Source: Amoebophrya sp. AT5.2
Taxonomy: Eukaryota; Sar; Dinophyceae; Syndiniales; Amoebophryaceae
Direction of reading: 5' to 3'
DNA length: 15,192 nt
Assembly: GCA_005223375.1 (NCBI GenBank)
Contig: RXOD01005232.1
Span: 1-15,192, forward strand
Shown here: positions 7,775-15,192 of the stretch, one piece after another
How the letters are laid out: each line of letters starts with the position of its first letter
Position numbering within the stretch: the first letter of the stretch is position 1
Program-made: the position numbers and the translations under genes
Notes under the pieces: generated by a model
The model's input: the letters and a program-made list of their open reading frames with translations, nothing else
Databases searched by the model: none
Told to the model about the DNA's origin: nothing

Positions 7775-9088
7775 ATGGGAAATCGGTTGTCGGGCACGAG
7801 TCGGCCGCCCGCGGGTCAAGAAGAGCCGCATCTTCACACGTCCGACGCGCCTGCAGTCAATCCGCCCGATCGGCCCGTGATTGCGATTGTGGGTCCCCTC
7901 GGCGCAGGTGCCACGTTCGTCCAGCAGCAGCTTTTGAGAGGCTTCCAGATTCTCCGAGAAAAAGAATACGAGCCGACGATCGGGTGGATCCTTTCCGAGA
8001 CCGACGTGCGGTGGCCGGCCGAAGTCGGAGCCGAAGGTGCTCAGTACGACCATTTCACCATTATTCGCGCGCACTGCTGCGTCCACGGGAGCGGTTGCCG
8101 TCCGCGACAGATGTGGCCGCTGATCCGGCACATGGTGGATGCCTACAGCGTTGACCTACTTCTTTTCCTCGCCGATTGGCGCTGCGGAGCTTGCGGATGG
8201 GACGAGCCTGCGTCCGGGAAATTCCCAGTCATCTACGGGGCCTTGCGGTCGGAGGTGGGGCAGTTCTGTTTGGGGGAGAAAGGGTTTACGCTGGCACCGT
8301 TCCCATTGGTTTCGGAGTCGGCTTTTAATGCGAGGAGAGACCTGCGAAACGACTTCTTGCGGGAAGAGCGGGCGCGCCAGGGAAGAGAACAAGTACCATT
8401 CGAAGACGACCACGAAGTAGCCGGTGTAGTTCAAGGTGATCGTTATTCTGGAGTAGAGGCGCGGCACCGCAACTTCTTCAAGCACTGCGGCCGCGCGTGG
8501 TTCCTAGACCCGGCGAAGCGCTGTCCCAAGGCGTTCGCGGGAGAGGACGATGCCGTGCTGAATCGGATGAGGGCGGAAATCGAGTGGATGCGGGGGTGGG
8601 TACAACCGACCGCATCGCTGCAGGTGTGGCTCCACTGCGACACCCCGGCGCTCGCCTGCGTCCGCAACTGGGACCGTGTTGAGGAAAATGGAACGCTGGC
8701 CGTGGAGCCGGACGCCGACGTCGTTGGGGACGGGAGGAAGTACGCGAACTTGACCTCGAGGGAGTTGGCAGCCAGAGTGCGCGCGGTGCGGATGAGCGGT
8801 GATGTCCGGGGAGCTCCTGCGCTAGACGCACGCGACATCGAACGGCGGGCGCGGGCGCTGCTCGGCTTGCAGGGTTCCCCCTCAGAGGAAACGATAAAAC
8901 TGCAGTGCGTGTGGACCCAGGATCCGGCGTTCGAAGAGCTTCTAGGTCCTCCGCCGCCGGGCGGTTCAGATGGTGGTGGTGCGGGCGGCGAGAAGGAAGG
9001 AGAACCAATAATCGGCGTGGACATGAAGTCTGTGATCCAAGAAGCAGTCCGATTGCACAAGATGCGAATGGCACATACAGCATGCTAG
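7775..9088 (+). CDS. deoxynucleoside kinase-like P-loop protein with degenerate Walker A, 437 aa
   Basis: A single exon runs from ATG 7775 to TAG 9086-9088. Residues 35-54 (VIAIVGPLGAGATFVQQQLL) match the first strand, P-loop and helix of deoxynucleoside kinases, but the Walker A Gly-x4-Gly-Lys-Ser/Thr reads G40-PLGA-G45-A46-T47: the phosphate-binding lysine is alanine. Near 281-305, LQVWLHCDTPALACVRNWDRVEE resembles the family's strand, helix and lid (typically hydrophobic strand, TPE.CL.RI..R.R.EE). TDVRW at 76-80 may correspond to the EPV..W substrate segment. Family enzymes are usually 200-280 aa; this one has insertions at ~135-250 and a Gly-rich C-terminal tail. The N-terminus MGNRLSG fits the N-myristoylation pattern (Gly2, Ser6). 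It may be a catalytically weak or inactive, membrane-tethered relative. The fold assignment is by eye and moderate; the open frame itself is secure. Confidence 0.8.
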   Translation: MGNRLSGTSRPPAGQEEPHLHTSDAPAVNPPDRPVIAIVGPLGAGATFVQQQLLRGFQILREKEYEPTIGWILSETDVRWPAEVGAEGAQYDHFTIIRAHCCVHGSGCRPRQMWPLIRHMVDAYSVDLLLFLADWRCGACGWDEPASGKFPVIYGALRSEVGQFCLGEKGFTLAPFPLVSESAFNARRDLRNDFLREERARQGREQVPFEDDHEVAGVVQGDRYSGVEARHRNFFKHCGRAWFLDPAKRCPKAFAGEDDAVLNRMRAEIEWMRGWVQPTASLQVWLHCDTPALACVRNWDRVEENGTLAVEPDADVVGDGRKYANLTSRELAARVRAVRMSGDVRGAPALDARDIERRARALLGLQGSPSEETIKLQCVWTQDPAFEELLGPPPPGGSDGGGAGGEKEGEPIIGVDMKSVIQEAVRLHKMRMAHTAC

Positions 9089-9164
9089 CTTCGCGTGAGG
9101 TGAGTGTGAGACATATCGTAATTCGTCTTTGCCGCGCGTTGAAACGCAGTCTTTTGCAAGGGTC

Positions 9165-9179
9165 AATTCTGACAGAATT
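9165..9179. repeat. 6-bp inverted repeat, 3-nt loop
   Basis: AATTCT (9165-9170), GAC, AGAATT (9174-9179) is a perfect short stem-loop 77 bases after the kinase-like gene's stop. It may be a 3'-UTR structure or chance. Confidence 0.4.
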
Positions 9180-9435
9180 CGCACTTAAACAGCCACAAAA
9201 TGGCCCCCTGCAAAAATCATGACACGCGTTGTCGGGAGCGCAACTGACGTTGTATGAGTGTGGGGCTGGCGTAGCGATCTGCACGTCAATACCAACATGA
9301 TGTTCTCACCAAACCAGCTGTCTCGTGGCACCATCTTCTCCATCGCGACGCGTCTGCACAATGTACTTACCCAACGAGCGACGAGGCCCAAATGGCGTTA
9401 GCTCACACAGCACACAAATCGGCCGCGTGCAATTG

Positions 9436-9464
9436 CTTTGAGTTTCGTTTTGCTTACCTCAAAG
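9436..9464. repeat. 7-bp inverted repeat
   Basis: CTTTGAG (9436-9442) and CTCAAAG (9458-9464) are perfectly complementary across a 15-base loop. Its role is unknown. Confidence 0.4.
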
Positions 9465-9727
9465 AACTGTGTTTTACGCGCGGAAAAATGCACTTTTAGT
9501 TTTACTGCCACGCACTGAAGGTGAAGTACGTCGATCATTACTTCTGTGAATTAGAGCGATGAACATGATTGAAATCCATTGAATTTGAAAGAAAAAAAGG
9601 TATTAAGGAGCGGACTTTTCATGCGTTACTTATGGGTAAAGAACGTCTGCATTGGATGTTCATGATAAGCCGTTGAAGGTAGGATAAGCACTCTTCATCC
9701 GAAAAGCACATTCGCGCGTGTTACAGA

Positions 9728-12700
9728 ATGAGCTTCACAAAGAAGTCGCCGGCGAGCCCCCCGATGGCCGCCCGGCCACGACTCCCTCCGGCGGAGGTGG
9801 CACCACCTGCTCCCACGACGACCGTGGACCTTGGCCTGAAGATCTTTCCGCCGGTGTTCCTCCAGCATCGGGGTCCTGTTTTTGGGTCGGTGATTGACCA
9901 GGCTACGGAGCGCACCCTCGCTCAGTTCTCCACCCAGGACGCCCCCACTGAAGTGCGCGTCAACGACCTCGAGGAAACAACTTCTTCTAGTAGCACCGCT
10001 AGCTCTACGTCTACTCGGTCCGGGTCCGGCGCTGGGAGTAGCGAAGAGGAACACAAAGACAGAGAGAGCAACGTGCTGAAGATAGTTTTGCAGCAGCAGG
10101 ACGCCTCCACGGGCTCGTTGGTTTTGTACTCGTCGCTTTATCTTCCCGTGGCCACGATTCTAAAGAACGCGCAGGGCAGCGGGCAAAACTTTTTGACCCT
10201 CTGGCTCGGGATTGAGAACGACGACGAAGACGATGGAGAAGTGCAACGACTTGGAGGTGGGGCTTCGCCTTCGTCAGCTTCCGCAGCTCATGGAGCTCTG
10301 TCGCTCCTGTCGCCGGCGGAGCACTTCCATAACAGCATCCAAAATGCGCTGCGGCTCACCTTCCCGAAGCTCTGCGTCAGCATCAAGTTGTACAATGTGC
10401 GAAACAGTGCCTCTACAGCTGTTTCGCCTTCTGCTGCTGCCGCTACATCAACATCTTCCCGGGATCTTCTCTTTCCTGTGGTCGACCGCTACGACCTCGC
10501 ATTATACTCGCTCTACGCGAACTGCGAGATGGTCATCCGCTCTAGTGCCGCGAATCTTCAGGCAGAGGCAATGGGCATGGGCTTCAAGGGCGGAGGCACG
10601 ATTTCTACTTCGAGTGTGAGTGTTCACCAACTACACCAACTACACGAACACCAGGAGGAACGGGAGCGCCAGTTGCGTAGCGCCCAGCACGTCGCGGAGC
10701 GGGAGAGGCTGAAGAGCCGCGGATTGGAGCGGCAGATGAAGGCCCTGCAGAAGCAGCTCGCAGACGCAGAAAGCCGGCACCGGGAGTGCTCCGAGCAGCT
10801 GCAGCAGCAGAAACGCTGCCAGTCGTTGGGGAGGTTGGTGGCGTCGACGGCTGCGGCGGTGGCGGGATCACCAACATGTGGCGGCGGTGGGGGTACTATC
10901 AGGATGTCCACCTCCACGCGGAGGAGGGGGCCCGGATCCATGTCGTCGTCGGCGAGTCGACTGCGCCGCGCGGAAAGCGTGCTCAGCACGTTGCCGGACG
11001 CCTGGGGGTCGCCGTCTTCAACCGCAGCGTGCGAAGATGTTGAAGACCAGCATACCTCCGAGGCGCGCCGACACGACCACGCCGTGCCACTGCGCCGGCC
11101 GTCGTCAACATCTGGCAAAGATCGTCGCGCGGGGCCAGGTGGCGCAACTACGCCGCCCCACAGCCCCCTGGAGGAGGAGCTGGTCCGGGTGCAGACCGAA
11201 AACGCGGGGTTGCTACAGAAGCTCTCCGCATCCACTTCCGCGCGGTACCGACTCGAGCGACAGCTAAAAGACATGAAGCAGACGGAGCAAAAACTGACGA
11301 AAAAACTCGAGCAGCTGGAGGAGAAGCGAAAGCGCGAACTGGACCTGCACACGTACTCGTTGCGGAAACTGAGGGACGACGTTGGGAGAAAACAGAAGGA
11401 AATCGATGCGCTGAAGGCGGCTCCTCGTGTTGTGGGGGATGAACCAGCAACAGAGCCCGAGGCGGGACACGGACACCTCCTGCTGGAGTCCCCGCCGATG
11501 GCCGCGGAACAAATAATGGAGGAAATGCTTGTTCCGCATGGGGACGCGGGGGCACCGGCACAGCACTCCCACCATCGGCAGCAAGCAGACCGCAGAACAA
11601 GCAGTAGCTACTTCGACAACCACGGAATCACGCAGGGGGCGAAAAAACTACTTGCCCAATCATCACGGACCACAACTCCGCACATGAGGAAGACGAGTCC
11701 AGGTTCTCGAATTCCACGCCCGAAGAGCGGCTCTTTGGTGGCTGGTTCTTCTGGTGCTGCCCATCCCGATCATGCCTTCAAAAACCGGTTTTCGCCTGCT
11801 TCTGGCGGTACTCTCAGCTCGCCATCGCCGACGGTCGACGCGTACCTTGGTTCCGGGCATCTTCAACGATCGTCCGAAGGCGACTACCTCTACCGCCGTC
11901 CGATTGTGGCCTCGACGAAAGTTGTAGCTCCCACCAGCGGCGGTCACGCACACGCTGCGTCGAATGGCGACATCGACAATGCACACGTGTTGGGATTACA
12001 ACAACACGACCAGCAGGACCATCATCTGCATCGCCCTTCTCCCCCTACGCCTACGACGGACCGGCGGCCACTTTTGCAGCACCAGGCGGGTCAATTGGAA
12101 CAGCAGCAGCGGTATCGGTGGTCCGACGTGCTTGGGGGCGTTTCGGTGGACCGTGCGTCTCCCGCTGCCGCTAAGCTCGGTCGCTGCAGGGGCGTGCCTA
12201 TGTCTCCTCTCCTGATGACAGGACCAGTCAGCGACTTGAAGTTGAAGATGAAGCTGAACGCGTTTGAAAAGCCGGCGTCGCGACCGCCGGAGCCTTCGGA
12301 ACTGATGGACGAGGAAGATGAGCGAGATCTTCAGTTGCTGGAGGTCGAGGGCGAGGAGGACGCGCTTAGAGTAGAAAACGACGCTCAGCTCGAAATCAAT
12401 GGGAAGGACGTGATGTTGGACGTCGGGAAAAATCGGGAAGTCGCAGAGGCAGATGCGGATGGCCGCGACGTAAGCATGCAAGAAGACTTCTCATCGCCCG
12501 AACAGGCAGAACAAAAGAACTGCAGTGGAGGTCGACGTCGCGGGGAGGATGAGGCGTCGTCCCGCTCCCCCGTCATTCTGTTCGAGGAGGTTACGGGGAA
12601 TACAAATGACCGGACATCATCACAGGGGAAGGAGATTTCTGGGGCTCTTCTGGGCGGATATAGCTTTCCGCCTGCGAAGTCGTGGAGGACGAGCTCCTCC

Positions 12701-13024
12701 TCCTGTGCGACAACAGCGAGGCCGCAATACCAGTACAAAAACGACGCTCATGCGGCAGCTGCGGGTCTTCATGTTGTGACCGCGACGCGAAGCAGCCCGA
12801 GCCTTTTTTCCGGGACTGCCAGCACAACGGCACCTAGCTGTAGCTCCGGCACACAGACCATCGTGCTACATAACACGCTGGTGTACAGCCCAAGCCGGCA
12901 GAAGCTGCTTTCGCCGCCGCTCTTGCCGCCGCTGGGCCCCTTGGTGGGGTCCCCTTTCACAACCACATCCACGACCAGTGGTTTCTACGGCCAACAAGGA
13001 GGTGAAAAAAAATTTGATTTTTGA
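9728..13024 (+). CDS. large coiled-coil, low-complexity protein, 1098 aa
   Basis: An uninterrupted frame runs from ATG 9728 (one base after TTACAG) to TGA 13022-13024. Residues ~30-285 look folded, with beta-rich blocks (VFLQHRGPVFGSV; SLVLYSSLYLPVATIL; FPKLCVSIKLYNV from ~212; DLALYSLYANCEMVI near 255) separated by Ser- and Ala-rich inserts (for example 84-108). A C2-like fold is possible but unproven. Coiled coils follow at ~298-365 (Gln/Glu/Arg heptads) and ~481-567 (Leu/Lys/Glu heptads). The rest is disordered: Ser/Arg-rich, a His/Gln stretch near 757-790, an acidic block near 858-885, and a Ser/Thr/Pro tail. A structural or scaffold protein (cytoskeletal, centrosomal or vesicle-tethering) fits this architecture, but no family is recognised. 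The C-terminus could differ if the candidate intron at 13002-13043 is used. Confidence 0.8.
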   Translation: MSFTKKSPASPPMAARPRLPPAEVAPPAPTTTVDLGLKIFPPVFLQHRGPVFGSVIDQATERTLAQFSTQDAPTEVRVNDLEETTSSSSTASSTSTRSGSGAGSSEEEHKDRESNVLKIVLQQQDASTGSLVLYSSLYLPVATILKNAQGSGQNFLTLWLGIENDDEDDGEVQRLGGGASPSSASAAHGALSLLSPAEHFHNSIQNALRLTFPKLCVSIKLYNVRNSASTAVSPSAAAATSTSSRDLLFPVVDRYDLALYSLYANCEMVIRSSAANLQAEAMGMGFKGGGTISTSSVSVHQLHQLHEHQEERERQLRSAQHVAERERLKSRGLERQMKALQKQLADAESRHRECSEQLQQQKRCQSLGRLVASTAAAVAGSPTCGGGGGTIRMSTSTRRRGPGSMSSSASRLRRAESVLSTLPDAWGSPSSTAACEDVEDQHTSEARRHDHAVPLRRPSSTSGKDRRAGPGGATTPPHSPLEEELVRVQTENAGLLQKLSASTSARYRLERQLKDMKQTEQKLTKKLEQLEEKRKRELDLHTYSLRKLRDDVGRKQKEIDALKAAPRVVGDEPATEPEAGHGHLLLESPPMAAEQIMEEMLVPHGDAGAPAQHSHHRQQADRRTSSSYFDNHGITQGAKKLLAQSSRTTTPHMRKTSPGSRIPRPKSGSLVAGSSGAAHPDHAFKNRFSPASGGTLSSPSPTVDAYLGSGHLQRSSEGDYLYRRPIVASTKVVAPTSGGHAHAASNGDIDNAHVLGLQQHDQQDHHLHRPSPPTPTTDRRPLLQHQAGQLEQQQRYRWSDVLGGVSVDRASPAAAKLGRCRGVPMSPLLMTGPVSDLKLKMKLNAFEKPASRPPEPSELMDEEDERDLQLLEVEGEEDALRVENDAQLEINGKDVMLDVGKNREVAEADADGRDVSMQEDFSSPEQAEQKNCSGGRRRGEDEASSRSPVILFEEVTGNTNDRTSSQGKEISGALLGGYSFPPAKSWRTSSSSCATTARPQYQYKNDAHAAAAGLHVVTATRSSPSLFSGTASTTAPSCSSGTQTIVLHNTLVYSPSRQKLLSPPLLPPLGPLVGSPFTTTSTTSGFYGQQGGEKKFDF

Positions 13025-13043
13025 ATGATTGGTCTTTTTGCAG
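13002..13043 (+). other. candidate 42-nt intron at the end of the coiled-coil gene
   Basis: GTGAAAAAAAATTTG to GGTCTTTTTGCAG is very AT-rich with a pyrimidine-rich acceptor. Removing it joins GGA G to TG ACT TGG and extends the frame to a TAG at 13082-13084, replacing the GEKKFDF end with a short VTWSSPAVPYPYT tail. The unspliced TGA at 13022 lies inside this segment. Confidence 0.35.
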
Positions 13044-13378
13044 TGACTTGGTCCAGTCCCGCCGTTCCATACCCGTATACATAGTATACTTGATCGTATC
13101 ATTGAATGATTCAGGTTTATTTCCAAAATAAACGAGCGCGCAGTCGTCCTCGTACGATCAAATTCATGATTCAATTGGAAACATACCCTCCGCAGGACTA
13201 CGTCCGCTAGCGGCAGCTAACGCTCCCCCCGATGCGGCTACGAAACTGACGACAGCCCTGTCTCCCATCTCGTTTTTCCAGCGAGCGAGGTCGCTACCGA
13301 GAGGACCGACCGCGCGCAGTGGAGTAGCACAGTGAGGCTAAGCTTCGCGGTCACTCATCTTTACTTGATCTCCACCAG
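13025..13378. other. spacer between coiled-coil gene and Sec31 exons
   Basis: About 350 bases hold no convincing exon. They contain GTATAC repeated at 13075-13080 and 13084-13089, an AATAAA-bearing hairpin at 13115-13133, and a pyrimidine tract ending in TTTTTCCAG at about 13280 that could be a splice or trans-splice acceptor. A second acceptor, CTCCACCAG, ends at 13378. The stretch is too short to encode a Sec31 beta-propeller. Confidence 0.5.
13115..13133 (+). terminator. 8-bp hairpin containing AATAAA, possible 3'-end signal
   Basis: GTTTATTT (13115-13122), CCA, AAATAAAC (13126-13133) is a perfect stem-loop 91 bases after the coiled-coil gene's stop. Its right arm contains AATAAA at 13127-13132. 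It may mark the 3' end of that transcript. Confidence 0.4.
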
Positions 13379-13531
13379 AGCCAGAGAGAGGTACAAACTT
13401 GACGGAAATCGCGGGCGCGGCAGAGGCGTATTTGGGGCACAAACCAGGGAGTAAATGGGCAGAACAAGCGAGGTCGAAACAGTCAACCGTGTATGGGGAA
13501 AGCGCAGTTGTGGCGGCGCCGGCGTTGCCAG
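13379..13531 (+). CDS. candidate upstream exon of the SEC31 gene
   Basis: A frame open from 13369 to 13587 is bounded by an acceptor (CTCCACCAG|) and a donor (TTGCCAG|GTACT). Splicing from 13531 to 13742 keeps phase: CCA G plus CC TTC gives P-A-F-D-E, leading straight into the Sec31 exon. The segment encodes ~51 residues (centre AEAYLGHKPGSKWAEQ) with mostly G/C-ending codons but no ATG and no recognisable Sec31 motif. It could be the linker before the alpha-solenoid, or untranslated sequence. Confidence 0.4.
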
Positions 13532-13741
13532 GTACTGATGAAAAAGAGGTTGCGGTGATGAAATTGGATACTGGCAGTGGGGACTGAGCGTAAAGGTCGA
13601 AAGTTTTTCTCCTAGAGTGCACAGCCACTTGCAGTTGCAATTAAGTAGTGTCACCGTAACATTTGGCACTCACGGGTCACGCACGAAGGCGTCGTAACGC
13701 GGAATCAAAATAAGTACCACTCAACTCTTTCCCACCACCAG
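13532..13741 (+). other. putative intron (210 nt) with inverted repeat
   Basis: GT at 13532-13533 and AG at 13740-13741 (CCCACCACCAG). Inside, GTTGCGGTGA (13549-13558) and TCACCGTAAC (13651-13660) pair over 10 bases with one G-U. GGTACT at the donor and AGTACC at 13713-13718 are also complementary. Confidence 0.5.
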
Positions 13742-15192
13742 CCTTCGACGAGCAGGGCGCAGAGGACTTTTTTTCATCGATGGCGCAGAAGGAGGCCCAG
13801 AAAAGAGAAGAGGAGGTCGCCCTTGTTCAAAAGAAGCAACAGGAGGAGAAACTGGCCAAGGCCGTAAGCCAGTGTGCCGACTGGTCGCAGGGACCAGAAG
13901 CTCTCATCCGCCAGACCTTCCTCGTCGGGAGCAGGGAAGCCGCAGTGGAGATCTGCTTGAAGTACTTCTACGTTTAGCGAGATGGACGAATTTCGGTCTC
14001 GCTAATGCACACTACTATTACAACTGGAACTAACTACACGCAATCATGCGTAATTCGTCACTGTATCTTCTTCTGAGTCCACCTCGGACATGAAACCTCA
14101 ATCTTTCAGGTGCGGCCGCGTTGCCGACGCGCTGCTGATCGCCTATCCCGAGCCCGAGCTGTTCGCCAAGGTCCGCGAAGAGTATATCCAGAAGGAGAAC
14201 GACCCCTTCCTCTCCACCATTGGGAACGTCGTCCAGAACCAGCTGGAGGCCGTGGTGCAGCAGTCCAACCTCGACCAGTGGAGGGAGACACTAGCCTTAG
14301 TCGCCACGTACGCGGACTCGGATAATGCATGGCGCTTCCTGACCGAAAAGCTTGCGGACCGCTTGGAGCACGAGAAGTTCGATGTGCGGAGTGCGGTGTT
14401 ATGTTGTGTGTGCAGCAAGAACTTCGGGAAGACGATTTCTTTCTGGAGCAGCATGAACAACAACGTGCGGTCACAAAACCTCGCGCTGCAGAGTCTTGTG
14501 GAGCGCATGACGATATGGTTCGTTATCTGAACATGTTTGACTGATCCTCCCGACAAGCAGGCGAATTCGATAGTTTTTTAGATTTTTGTCCATGGACTAT
14601 TCGATCGCATTCCCGTTGACATTGATTGACGCTACAACCACTCACTCACAGGCAGGACGTCACTGGTTTCGCGCAGGAGGACCCGCTCTTCACCATGAAG
14701 CTAACGCAGTACGCGGAACTGCTTGCGAACAGCGGCAGAATGACCTCCGCCATGCGCCAACTTTCCCGCCTCAAGAACGACCCCTCCTCGGCGCTATTGA
14801 GACATCGAATTTTCCACTCCCTTCCGCAGGAGGAGGTGCAGAAGGGGCAGTTCCAGCCGGGCGTGATGCCCTTCGACCAGGTGCAGATAAAAGCAGGGGC
14901 GTACGCAGGGAGTGGCGGCGGCGTGCAAACCGGGTACGGCGCGGCCGCTGGGAGAGGAGCGGGAGGTAGGTTTGCAGTCGATCTTGGGTTTACGGAATGC
15001 AATTGCAGTAAGTCTGGGTGCATACTCGCGAGATATCTGATAGCAGTAGATCCTTTGCAAGCAGTATTTATTCATTCTGTACACACGCAACTATCCTTTT
15101 GTCAATAGCAAAATCCCAAAACCACACAAACTCTCCATTCCAACACCAGGTAAGGCCGGCCTCCCTCCTAGCGGTGCGCAGCAGCAGCCGCG
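13742..15192 (+). CDS. SEC31: Sec31, COPII outer-coat subunit (alpha-solenoid part), 3' partial
   Basis: Four exons (13742-13961, 14110-14517, 14652-14965, 15150-15192 and on) join in phase with GT-AG introns to give ~328 residues. They begin AFDEQGAEDFFSS (linker), continue with a Lys/Glu-rich stretch and then the Sec31 solenoid: ALIRQTFLVGSREAAVEICLK, CGRVADALLIAY (family pattern GRMADAL), WRETLALVATYA, LADRLE, AVLCCVCSKNF (family LCYICAGN), MKLTQYAELLANSGRM. The last visible residues become Gly/Pro/Gln-rich, as in the Pro-rich region after the Sec31 solenoid. Sec31 with Sec13 builds the outer cage of COPII vesicles leaving the ER. The usual N-terminal WD40 beta-propeller is not encoded upstream here: only ~700 bases separate this exon from the preceding gene. 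The first in-frame ATG is 13780, but the preceding FFSS residues look coding, so the 5' end is unresolved. Confidence 0.88.
13962..14109 (+). other. SEC31 intron (148 nt) with 9-bp inverted repeat
   Basis: The donor GTACTTCTAC follows TTGAA; the acceptor CAATCTTTCAG precedes GTGCGG. Splicing rebuilds AAG TGC GGC CGC (K-C-G-R), matching the family, while reading through meets a stop at 13975. TTAGCGAGA (13974-13982) and TCTCGCTAA (13997-14005) form a perfect 9-bp stem with a 14-nt loop. Confidence 0.9.
14518..14651 (+). other. SEC31 intron (134 nt) with imperfect inverted repeat
   Basis: The donor GTTCGTTATC follows ATATG; the acceptor CACTCACAG precedes GCAGGAC. The join reads ATA TGG CAG GAC. 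The segments 14561-14573 (GCGAATTCGATAG) and 14597-14608 (CTATTCGATCGC) pair over 11 bases with small bulges. Confidence 0.88.
14966..15149 (+). other. SEC31 intron (184 nt) flanked by an AGGTA repeat
   Basis: The donor GTAGGTTTGC follows GGGAG; the acceptor CAACACCAG precedes GTAAGG. The join reads GGA GGT AAG GCC. The pentamer AGGTA straddles both boundaries (14964-14968 and 15148-15152), so the splice point could slide and the repeat could be an insertion footprint. Confidence 0.8.

Larger units (their letters stand above)
9089..9727. other. intergenic spacer
   Basis: This 639-base spacer has no credible reading frame. It contains small inverted repeats at 9165-9179 and 9436-9464, an A-rich run near 9590, and TTACAG ending one base before the next ATG, an acceptor-like sequence. 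No RNA gene or mobile element is recognised. Confidence 0.55.

Noticed and set aside
10624..11352. Minus-strand frame (242 aa), Ser/Cys/Arg-rich
   Set aside because: It lies opposite coiled-coil coding sequence, and its composition is what reversed Glu/Gln/Lys/Arg codons give.
13338..13640. Minus-strand 100-aa frame upstream of SEC31
   Set aside because: No motif; the plus strand offers a phase-compatible exon in the same place.
1..15192. tRNA, rRNA, CRISPR array, insertion sequence or retroelement
   Set aside because: By eye I found no B-box-like tRNA pattern, no regularly spaced repeats, no transposase or reverse-transcriptase motif, and no long terminal repeats.

Overview
The window reads as nuclear DNA of a protist. 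It encodes a clear eukaryotic COPII coat protein (Sec31) with GT-AG introns. The long reading frames use GC-rich codons and are separated by AT-richer spacers of 0.3-0.8 kb. All six genes point the same way (+ strand). TGA, TAA and TAG all serve as stops, so the code is standard. Most coding is in long single exons of 1-3 kb, and AG acceptor-like sites sit 1-11 bases before the start codons. This combination resembles compact dinoflagellate-lineage alveolates (for example Amoebophrya-like Syndiniales), which use spliced-leader trans-splicing. No spliced-leader sequence or marker gene is visible, so the taxonomic call is inference.

Layout, left to right. (1) 1-1956: 3' part of a gene with a Ser/Thr/Ala/Pro-rich linker, a Cys-rich segment and a METTL24-like (Methyltransf_22/FkbM-type) SAM-methyltransferase domain. 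(2) 2789-5896: a 1035-residue protein with about three ankyrin-like repeats and long unrecognised flanks. (3) 6491-7475: a multi-pass membrane protein whose two halves lie in different frames, so there is either a one-base frameshift or a 40-nt intron near 7072-7111. (4) 7775-9088: a P-loop protein resembling deoxynucleoside kinases, with the Walker A lysine replaced by alanine and an MGNRLS N-myristoylation-type start. (5) 9728-13024: a 1098-residue low-complexity and coiled-coil protein with a folded N-terminal region. (6) about 13379 or 13742 to the right edge: the alpha-solenoid part of Sec31, in at least four exons, running off the window.

The genes show no obvious shared pathway; co-orientation looks like a genome-wide arrangement rather than a functional operon. 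The observations most worth a second look are the kinase-like gene with its disabled P-loop and possible lipid anchor, the missing room for a Sec31 beta-propeller, short inverted repeats inside three of the four Sec31-gene introns, and two candidate introns of only about 40 nt.
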